NCBI GenBank assembly: GCA_050701635.1
Contig: JBOGDF010000099.1
Location: 1 to 15,591 of the forward strand
Length of the DNA: 15,591 nucleotides
Source of the DNA: WHSM01 sp050701635
Lineage (GTDB): Bacteria; Actinomycetota; Actinomycetes; Mycobacteriales; Micromonosporaceae
Reading direction: 5' to 3'
The translations under genes were made by a program, and so were the position numbers. The stretch's first letter is position 1, and each line of letters starts with the position of its first letter. The notes beneath the pieces are model-generated. The model was not told the origin of the DNA and searched no databases. It worked only from the letters and a program-made list of their open reading frames with translations. Shown here piece by piece: positions 7,563 to 12,524 of this stretch.

Positions 7563-7652
7563 CCGCCCATACTGCCTGGGCGGTGCCACCCGGTATTGAA
7601 CACATTGGGGAATTGACAACGCTGAGTACGGCCAGGTCAGCCCCGATACGGC

Positions 7653-7658
7653 TACCGT
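7653..7658 (+). promoter_or_regulatory. Candidate -10 for the tRNA-Leu gene
   Basis: TACCGT at 7653-7658 fits TANNNT and would start transcription near 7665, about 50 bases before the mature tRNA. No good -35 is visible 16-19 bases upstream. A perfect TTGACA at 7613-7618 is too distant (34 bases) to pair with it. Confidence 0.35.
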
Positions 7659-7714
7659 GTTACCCGAAAGTCGTTTGAGTCGGGGGGCTCGTGATTCACG
7701 GCGCGACGACTATC

Positions 7715-7796
7715 GCCCGGGTGGTGGAACAGGCATACACGGCCGCCTTAAAAGCGGCTGCCGCAAGGCATGCGGGTTCGAGCCCCGCCCCGGGCA
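7715..7796 (+). tRNA. bldA: tRNA-Leu (anticodon UAA), bldA counterpart
   Basis: Folded by eye. Acceptor GCCCGGG (7715-7721) pairs with CCCGGGC (7789-7795), with discriminator A at 7796. D-arm GTG/CAC (7724-7726, 7738-7740). Anticodon stem GCCGC/GCGGC (7742-7746, 7754-7758) encloses loop CTTAAAA, placing anticodon TAA at 7749-7751. The long class II variable arm TGCC-GCAA-GGCA marks a leucine tRNA. T-arm GCGGG-TTCGAGC-CCCGC spans 7772-7788. The 3' CCA is not encoded (CGC follows), so it must be added. Anticodon UAA reads UUA, and UUG by wobble. In Streptomyces the tRNA for UUA is bldA, which controls development and antibiotic genes carrying TTA codons; both have a GCCCGG-TGGTGGAA 5' end. The symbol is given by function and likeness. 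Whether bldA-type regulation exists in this organism is inference. Confidence 0.95.
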
Positions 7797-7804
7797 CGCG
7801 CGAG

Positions 7805-7815
7805 GGTGTCACACC
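7805..7815. promoter_or_regulatory. Perfect palindrome at the -35 position before the Bax inhibitor gene
   Basis: GGTGT-C-ACACC at 7805-7815 is symmetric around one base and lies 18 bases before the TACGCT -10, so it covers the -35 region. This is a plausible operator. It is too short and lacks a T-run to be a convincing tRNA terminator. Confidence 0.35.
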
Positions 7816-7833
7816 AGTCTGGGCGAGCGAGGC

Positions 7834-7839
7834 TACGCT
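7834..7839 (+). promoter_or_regulatory. Candidate -10 for the Bax inhibitor-1 gene
   Basis: TACGCT at 7834-7839 fits TANNNT and would start transcription near 7846, at the base of the perfect hairpin and about 48 bases before the TTG start. No TTGACA-like -35 is present; the expected position is occupied by the GGTGTCACACC palindrome. Confidence 0.45.
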
Positions 7840-7845
7840 TGATCC

Positions 7846-7870
7846 CAGCGACGTGTTGGGCACGTCGCTG
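7846..7870 (+). other. Perfect 10-base-pair hairpin in the 5' leader of the Bax inhibitor gene
   Basis: CAGCGACGTG (7846-7855) and CACGTCGCTG (7861-7870) are exact complements around a five-base TTGGG loop. The stem begins almost at the predicted transcription start and ends 12 bases before the AGGAGG ribosome site at 7883-7888. No T-run follows, so it is not an ordinary terminator. It could stabilise the mRNA 5' end, tune translation, or act as a DNA operator. It also rules against the GTG at 7870 as start, since that codon is part of the stem. Confidence 0.6.
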
Positions 7871-7893
7871 TGACGACGGCCCAGGAGGCAGCG

Positions 7894-8709
7894 TTGAGAA
7901 GCTCGAACATGGTGCTCGGCGGTCTGGCGAACAACGCCGCGCAGCGGACCGCGACGTACGGTCCGGCGCAGGACCAGCAGGGCTACGGATACCCGGCACC
8001 GGGTGGATACCAGGCGCCGCCGCAGGTCGGCGGCCGGATGACCATCGACGACGTGGTGGTACGCACCATCGGCCTGCTGGCGCTGACCGGCATCACGGCC
8101 GCGGTGGCGTGGCTGTTCCTGCCGCCTGCCATGGCGCTGCCCGCGCTCGCCGTGTCGTCGATCCTCGGCCTGGTGATGATGCTGGCGATCTCGTTCATGC
8201 AGATCACCAACCCGGTCGTGATCGGCGCGTACGCCGTCGTCCAGGGCGTGTTCCTGGGCGTGGTCAGCAACTTCTTCGAGAGCCTCTTCCCCGGCATCGT
8301 GCTGCAGGCGGTGGTCGGAACATTCGGCGTGTTCGCGCTGATGGCGGTGCTCTACAAGTCGAAGGTGATCCGGGCGACCCCGTTCTTCCGGAAGGCGATG
8401 ATCGGCGCGCTGGTCGGTGCGATGGCGCTGATCCTGGTCAACTTCGTGCTGGCGATGTTCGGCGTGGACGCCGGGCTGTTCAACAACCCGGCCGACGGCC
8501 AGGGCTCCAGCTGGCTGCAGTGGGTGATCGCGCTCGCCCTGGTGGTGATCGCGGCGCTGTCCTTCATCCTCGACTTCGACCTGGTGGAGCAGGCGGTACG
8601 CGCCGGCGCCGACCAGAAGTACGCCTGGTACGCGTCGTTCGGGCTGCTGGTCGGCCTGATCTTCCTGTACATGCAGCTGCTGCGTTTGATCTCCATGTTC
8701 CGTGAATGA
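7894..8709 (+). CDS. Bax inhibitor-1/YccA family membrane protein
   Basis: A 271-residue protein with a flexible Gly/Pro/Gln-rich N-terminus (about 1-48) and seven hydrophobic helices from about residue 55, the BI-1 topology. LDFDLVEQAV followed by KYAWYASFGLLVGL is the family's C-terminal signature, with the conserved Asp of helix 6. BI-1 homologues such as Bacillus YetJ form pH-sensitive calcium leak channels; the role in actinomycetes is not well defined. Start: TTG at 7894, five bases after AGGAGG (7883-7888), gives MRSSNMVLGG, like the MRSSNPVF start I recall for actinobacterial homologues; GTG 7870 and ATG 7909 fit less well. At the helix-7 position where the family often has an acidic residue this protein seems to have Gln (LYMQLLRL), based on an alignment by eye. 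Its end overlaps the next gene by eight bases. Confidence 0.93.
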   Translation: MRSSNMVLGGLANNAAQRTATYGPAQDQQGYGYPAPGGYQAPPQVGGRMTIDDVVVRTIGLLALTGITAAVAWLFLPPAMALPALAVSSILGLVMMLAISFMQITNPVVIGAYAVVQGVFLGVVSNFFESLFPGIVLQAVVGTFGVFALMAVLYKSKVIRATPFFRKAMIGALVGAMALILVNFVLAMFGVDAGLFNNPADGQGSSWLQWVIALALVVIAALSFILDFDLVEQAVRAGADQKYAWYASFGLLVGLIFLYMQLLRLISMFRE

Positions 8710-9037
8710 GGTAGCTCCTGATCAGCTGCACGCCGCGGTCGAGCGGTTGCTGCGGCAGGTGACGCACTGGACGCCGTCCCGTTGGGGGGCGGCGTCCCGC
8801 GTCTCCGTCCGATCCCGGGCCGCCACGGTGCACGGGCTGGTGCAGCGGCTGGCCGATCTCGGCGCCGACGCGGAGGGCCGGCCGCGGCGGCCCGTACCCC
8901 GGCTGGACAACGATCTGGCGCTGCCCGACCATCTGGTGGTGGTGGCCGCCGACCTGCTGGGTGCCGCGCCGAGCGGAGACCAGCTCGCCGCCGGGTACGC
9001 CGCCGTGGCGGAGACCCGTACCGCGCTGGAGTCCTGA
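8702..9037 (+). CDS. Small soluble protein of unknown function, coupled to the Bax inhibitor gene
   Basis: A 111-residue protein from the GTG at 8702, which overlaps the Bax inhibitor stop by eight bases; coupled translation is likely. It is soluble and probably largely helical: MNEVAPDQLHAAVERLLRQV, a middle stretch with WTPSRWGAASRVSVRSRAAT, then LVQRLADLGADAEG and a second helical part DLALPDHLVVVAADLLGAAP ending AVAETRTALES. There is no signal peptide or membrane helix, and no cysteine or metal motif. I recognise no family. GC-ended codon use and the overlap support it as real. The terminator hairpin starts five bases after its stop, making it the last gene of this unit. It may be a partner of the membrane protein, but only position suggests this. 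Confidence 0.8.
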   Translation: MNEVAPDQLHAAVERLLRQVTHWTPSRWGAASRVSVRSRAATVHGLVQRLADLGADAEGRPRRPVPRLDNDLALPDHLVVVAADLLGAAPSGDQLAAGYAAVAETRTALES

Positions 9038-9041
9038 TACG

Positions 9042-9078
9042 CCGCTGGGTACGCCGCGGTGACGGGCGTACCCAGCGG
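9042..9078. terminator. Bidirectional terminator hairpin between convergent genes
   Basis: CCGCTGGGTACGCC (9042-9055) and GGCGTACCCAGCGG (9065-9078) form a perfect 14-base-pair stem with a nine-base loop. It fills the 49-base gap between the plus-strand stop (9037) and the minus-strand stop (9087). There is no strong T-tract on either side, as is common for actinobacterial hairpin terminators, and the symmetry lets it serve both directions. Confidence 0.8.
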
Positions 9079-9086
9079 ATCGGGTT

Positions 9087-10763
9087 TCAGCGGGTCGGGT
9101 CGGGCATCCGGTAGAGCCGGTCGAGCAGGGCGCGTACCAGGATCACCGCCGCGAACACCAGCGGCACCGCGACGATCAGCGCGGCCGCCTGGACCACCTC
9201 CGGCGCCAGGCCGCCAAAATCGAAGCCAACCCGATGGACCAGGATGCCTCCATCCTCGACAGGGACGCTGCGGGGGATCCGGTCACCGTAGCTGGGGCCC
9301 GGCTCCGGCGTCACGCCGACCAACAGCCGTCTTGTGGTGACCGGCATCGCGGACTGCGGGAGCACGCGGGCGTACGGCTGGAACCAGCCGAGCCAGTATC
9401 CGAAGCCGGCCACCGCGGCGAGCATGCCGGCGGCGGTGCCCGCGGTACGGCCCAGCAGCGCCCGTACCGGAAGCCGGGTGGCGGCCAGCGCGGCCACCCC
9501 GAGCATCGTGAACACCACCAGCGCCGTGGCCGGCACCCCGTCGAAGTACGTGAACCGCGGCAGCAGGTACGTCCCCAGCGTGGCCACCACCGCCAGCCCG
9601 AGCACCGCCAACCGGATCCGGGGCACCGGAATCAACGGGACGGCGAGCGCCACCACGAGCCATCCGACATGCAGCCACAGGGTGTTGCCGAGGCTCCACC
9701 CGTTCGATTCGAACTGAGACAGCCGGTCGCCGACCAGCACGAACGCCGCCAGCGCGGCGGTGCAGCCCAGCGCGGTCGCGCCGGTCGCCGCGATCACCGT
9801 GCCCGGCCGGATCACGCCGGCGGGTGCCGTCTCGGACTGCCGGGCGAGCCACACCGCGGCGGCCACGACCGCCACGCTGAGCGCGAGGTATGCCGGCGCC
9901 GTGGTCAGGTTGCTGGCGAACGGTGTTGACTGGGCGGCGAGCCACCCGACGGGGAGCAGCAGCACCGCGGCCGCCCACAGCCACGAGGTGTCGCGACGGC
10001 GTACCACCTGGGCGATGCCGAAGCCGGTGACGGTGAGCAGGCCCAGGAGCGCCAGCACCGCGGCGGCCCGGAGTTGGCCGTTGTCGTACCCGATCCGGGA
10101 CAGCTCGCGCAGCCCGTAGCCCTGCGCCCAGGCGATCCCGAAACCGAGTCCGGCGACGGCCAGCATGCCTCCCGCCACGGCGGCGCCCTGGCGGGCCGGC
10201 GCCACGTCGCCGGCCAGCGCGACCAGGCCGAGCCCGGCGAGCAGCGCGGTCACGTACCCCGGCGGGGCGCCGTACGGGCTGAGCAGCGCGACCAGCGGTA
10301 CGGCCAGCGTGGCGACCAGCGCCAGCCCGATCCAGGGCCGGCGCCCGAAGCGCGGCACCGCGAGCGGCGCCAGTACGGCGAGCAGCCAGGCGACGTACGC
10401 CACCGGCGCCAGCGTCATGAACGGTCCGACCCGTTGCTCGGCGAGGGGTCTGAAGGGCGCCAGCTCGGTGCCGAGCCAGAAGAACAGCGACAGCCCGGCG
10501 GCGAGCCCGAGCGCCAGCGGCGCGGCGAGCAGCAGCCCGCGGTGCAGGGACGGTACGGCGTCGACGGCGAGCCGCTGGCGTACCCCCGCGGCGATCAGAT
10601 CGGTGGCGTCGGCGAGCGAGGGACGGGACTGGCCGGGCCCGGCGGTGTCCAGCAGCGTGCCGAGGATCTCCTCGCCGCGCCGCTCCCGGTAGCTCTTCGG
10701 GTACGCGCGCAGCAGCGTGCGGTAGCGCCGCGCGAGGCGGTCGTCGGTGACATCGTCGTTCAC
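9087..10763 (-). CDS. Polytopic membrane protein partnered with a PadR regulator
   Basis: A 558-residue protein. The first 65 residues are soluble and contain YRTLLRAYPKSYRERRGEEI, the YP-x-x-YR-x-x-RGEE-type motif common at the N-terminus of actinobacterial membrane proteins encoded after PadR regulators. The rest holds about twelve or more hydrophobic helices, for example GLLLAAPLALGLAAGLSLFF, LAVLGLAVVATLGTYLLP and AAALIVAVPLVFAAVILV. A soluble loop sits near the end (GVTPEPGPSYGDRIPRSVPV), before the last helix and tail LLDRLYRMPDPTR. The start is the GTG at 10763, five bases after GGGGAG. It lies 73 bases downstream of padR on the same strand, so the two are probably cotranscribed from the padR promoter. 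Function unknown; PadR-linked membrane proteins often concern stress or envelope regulation, which is only suggestive here. Confidence 0.9.
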   Translation of the reverse strand: MNDDVTDDRLARRYRTLLRAYPKSYRERRGEEILGTLLDTAGPGQSRPSLADATDLIAAGVRQRLAVDAVPSLHRGLLLAAPLALGLAAGLSLFFWLGTELAPFRPLAEQRVGPFMTLAPVAYVAWLLAVLAPLAVPRFGRRPWIGLALVATLAVPLVALLSPYGAPPGYVTALLAGLGLVALAGDVAPARQGAAVAGGMLAVAGLGFGIAWAQGYGLRELSRIGYDNGQLRAAAVLALLGLLTVTGFGIAQVVRRRDTSWLWAAAVLLLPVGWLAAQSTPFASNLTTAPAYLALSVAVVAAAVWLARQSETAPAGVIRPGTVIAATGATALGCTAALAAFVLVGDRLSQFESNGWSLGNTLWLHVGWLVVALAVPLIPVPRIRLAVLGLAVVATLGTYLLPRFTYFDGVPATALVVFTMLGVAALAATRLPVRALLGRTAGTAAGMLAAVAGFGYWLGWFQPYARVLPQSAMPVTTRRLLVGVTPEPGPSYGDRIPRSVPVEDGGILVHRVGFDFGGLAPEVVQAAALIVAVPLVFAAVILVRALLDRLYRMPDPTR

Positions 10764-10836
10764 GGAAACTCCCCGTGGTCAGGGTGAATTGGCTGGTGTG
10801 GGCGCGAACCGGGGCGGTGCCGCGGCAGATCGCGAC

Positions 10837-11196
10837 TCAGGTGGCGGGTGCGACCCGGGCCGTGGCGGGCGACGCGGAGCGGGCGGCGAGGCGCTGGGTG
10901 GCGACCTCGGCGTTGTGCCGTAGCCGCTCGGCATCAGCCTCGAGGACGCCGGCGCCGTCGTCGGTGAGCTGGTAGTAGCGGCGCAGCCGGCCACCGGTGA
11001 CTTCTTCGCGTTCCACCCGCACCAGCCCGTCGGCGGTGAGCCGGTCGAGGGCGCCGTACAGGGTGCCGGGGCGCAGCTTGACCCGCCCGTCGGAGAGCGT
11101 GGAGACCTCGCCGATGATCCCGTACCCGTGCCGGGGCTCGTCGGCGAGCGTGGTCAGTATCAGAAACGTCGGCTCATGCAGCGGAAGATTGGCCAT
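10837..11196 (-). CDS. PadR family transcriptional regulator
   Basis: A 119-residue winged-helix regulator. The PadR signature is complete: LHEPTFLILTTLADEPRHGY (about 6-25), then VKLRPGTLYGALDRLTADGL, which is the recognition helix and start of the wing, and REEVTGGRLRRYYQLTDDG (the wing, with RRYY-LTD). A short C-terminal helix (VLEADAERLRHNAEVATQRL) and an Ala-rich tail make it a short, subfamily-2 type PadR. Dimer binding as a repressor is usual in the family. The ATG at 11196 appears to be the first transcribed codon. The promoter carries an ATATAACG direct repeat, a candidate for autoregulation. The likely target besides itself is the downstream membrane-protein gene. The ligand cannot be told from sequence. 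Confidence 0.95.
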   Translation of the reverse strand: MANLPLHEPTFLILTTLADEPRHGYGIIGEVSTLSDGRVKLRPGTLYGALDRLTADGLVRVEREEVTGGRLRRYYQLTDDGAGVLEADAERLRHNAEVATQRLAARSASPATARVAPAT

Positions 11197-11233
11197 GCCG
11201 CTGAATATAACGGTGGCCGGTATATAACGTCAA
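11197..11233 (-). promoter_or_regulatory. Consensus promoter of padR, leaderless
   Basis: On the minus strand TTGACG (11233-11228) and TATATT (11209-11204) are separated by 18 bases, close to the housekeeping consensus. Seven bases then separate the -10 from the ATG at 11196, so the transcript should begin at or next to the start codon. No Shine-Dalgarno sequence is present. This is the best promoter in the window. Confidence 0.75.
11205..11229. repeat. Direct repeat ATATAACG x2 in the padR promoter, candidate operator
   Basis: ATATAACG occurs at 11205-11212 and 11222-11229 (plus strand), 17 bases apart. One copy covers the -10 and the other runs into the -35, so a bound protein would block RNA polymerase. 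PadR sites are more often inverted repeats; the ATAT cores are self-complementary, which leaves either arrangement possible. Part of the repeat is explained by promoter sequence itself. Confidence 0.4.
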
Positions 11234-11242
11234 CCAGACCGC

Positions 11243-12490
11243 CTACGTCATCCGCTCGATGATCATTGCCATACCTTGGCCGCCGCCGACGCACATGGTC
11301 TCCAGGCCGATCGTCTTGTCGTGCCACTGCAGGCCGTTGATCAGGGTGCCGGTGATCCGGGCGCCGGTCATCCCGAACGGGTGCCCGACGGCGATCGCGC
11401 CGCCCATGGTGTTGAGCTTCTCGATCGGGATCCCGAGCTGCTGGTACGACGGGATCACCTGCGCCGCGAACGCCTCGTTGATCTCCACCAGGTCGATGTC
11501 GTCGATGGTCATGCCGGCGCGTACCAGCGCCTGCTTGGTGGCCTCCACCGGGCCCAGCCCCATGATCTCCGGCGAGAGCGCGGAGACGCCGGTGGAGAGG
11601 ATCCGCGCCAGCGGCCGCAGCCCCAGCTCACCGGCCTTGCGGGCGCTCATCAGCACCACCGCGGCGGCGCCGTCGTTGAGCGGGCAGCAGTTGCCGGCGG
11701 TGATCCGCCCGTCCGGCCGGAAGACCGGCTTGAGCTGCGAGACCGCTTCCAGGGTGACGCCGGCGCGGGGGCCGTCGTCGGAGTCGACCACGGTCCCGTC
11801 CGGCAGCGTGATCGGGGAGATCTCGCGCGCCCAGAACCCGTCCTTGATCGCGCGCTCGGCGAGATTCTGGCTGCGTACGCCGAACTCGTCCATCTCCTCG
11901 CGGGTCACCCCGTACGCCTGGGCCAGGTTCTCCGCGGTCTGCCCCATCGCGAGGTAGACGTCGGGCAGCGCGCCGGCTTCGCGAGGGTCGCTCCAGACGT
12001 CGGCGCCACCCTCCGCGCGGGAGACCGACCGGGCGCGGGCGTCGTCGAACAGCGGATTCTGCCAGCCGCCGCCCACCAGCGCGGCCGCCTCGGGAGGCAG
12101 CGCGTCGGAGTTGCCGCGGGCGTACCGGGAGACGCACTCCACCCCGGCGGAGAGGAAGACCTCGCCCTCGCCGGCCCGGATCGCGTGCATCGCCATCCGG
12201 GTGGTCTGCAGGCTGGACGCGCAGTAGCGGGTCAGCGTGGCCCCGGGCAGGTGGTCGTAGCCGAGCAGCACCGACACCACCCGCGCCATGTTGAAGCCCT
12301 GCTCGCCACCGGGCAGCCCGCACCCCAGGTACAGGTCGTCGATGTGGGTCGGGTCCAGCTCCGGGATCTTGTCCAGCACCGTACGGATCACCTGTGCGGT
12401 GAGGTCGTCCGGTCGGATGTCCTTCAGCGAGCCCTTGCCGGCCCGGCCGATGGGGGAACGTGCGGTCGCGACGATGACAGCCTCAGACAT
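11243..12490 (-). CDS. Acetyl-CoA C-acyltransferase (thiolase, FadA type)
   Basis: A 415-residue thiolase that would cleave 3-ketoacyl-CoA with CoA in beta-oxidation, or run the reverse condensation. Catalytic features are intact: nucleophilic Cys90 in TRYCASSLQTT, the NEAF motif (338-341), His370 in GGAIAVGHPFGMTG (363-376), and the second active Cys400 in CVGGGQGMA. GNCCPLNDGAAAVVLMS matches the conserved GN--LNDGAAA block. CASS in place of the commoner CSSG is, as I recall, usual for actinobacterial FadA proteins. The start is the ATG at 12490 (MSEAVIVATARSPIGRAGKG), typical for the family. There is no ribosome site; a TACGGT -10 six bases upstream suggests a leaderless message. No partner FadB is in the window. 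It lies 34 bases after the STAND ATPase gene on the same strand. Confidence 0.94.
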   Translation of the reverse strand: MSEAVIVATARSPIGRAGKGSLKDIRPDDLTAQVIRTVLDKIPELDPTHIDDLYLGCGLPGGEQGFNMARVVSVLLGYDHLPGATLTRYCASSLQTTRMAMHAIRAGEGEVFLSAGVECVSRYARGNSDALPPEAAALVGGGWQNPLFDDARARSVSRAEGGADVWSDPREAGALPDVYLAMGQTAENLAQAYGVTREEMDEFGVRSQNLAERAIKDGFWAREISPITLPDGTVVDSDDGPRAGVTLEAVSQLKPVFRPDGRITAGNCCPLNDGAAAVVLMSARKAGELGLRPLARILSTGVSALSPEIMGLGPVEATKQALVRAGMTIDDIDLVEINEAFAAQVIPSYQQLGIPIEKLNTMGGAIAVGHPFGMTGARITGTLINGLQWHDKTIGLETMCVGGGQGMAMIIERMT

Positions 12491-12496
12491 GCCTCG

Positions 12497-12502
12497 ACCG
12501 TA
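12497..12502 (-). promoter_or_regulatory. -10 element of a probable leaderless thiolase promoter
   Basis: TACGGT (12502-12497, minus strand) is followed by exactly six bases and the ATG at 12490, the spacing expected when transcription starts on the A of ATG. The gap lacks a Shine-Dalgarno sequence. The -35 region is GC-rich and weak. Confidence 0.55.
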
Positions 12503-12524
12503 CCGCGCGGAGGGCCCCCGATCC

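Noticed and set aside
5778..7616. A 612-codon plus-strand open frame opposite the GT-C/YfhO-like gene
   Set aside because: It is the Arg/Gln/His/Gly-rich shadow typical of the strand opposite a GC-rich gene, with no hydrophobic core or motif. The minus-strand reading gives an organised membrane protein.
7613..7639. A strong promoter at TTGACA (7613-7618) driving the tRNA
   Set aside because: No TANNNT lies 16-19 bases downstream; the nearest good -10 (7653) is 34 bases away. The same bases read as TTGTCA on the other strand, where a -35 for the membrane gene is equally possible.
7657..7873. Small plus-strand open frames across the tRNA region as protein genes
   Set aside because: They run through the tRNA itself and its leader, lack ribosome sites, and the tRNA fold explains the sequence.
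12219..12225. Defective thiolase active site because the Cys motif reads CASS rather than CSSG
   Set aside because: Both catalytic Cys residues, the His and the NEAF motif are intact, and as I recall CASSLQTT is usual in actinobacterial FadA proteins.
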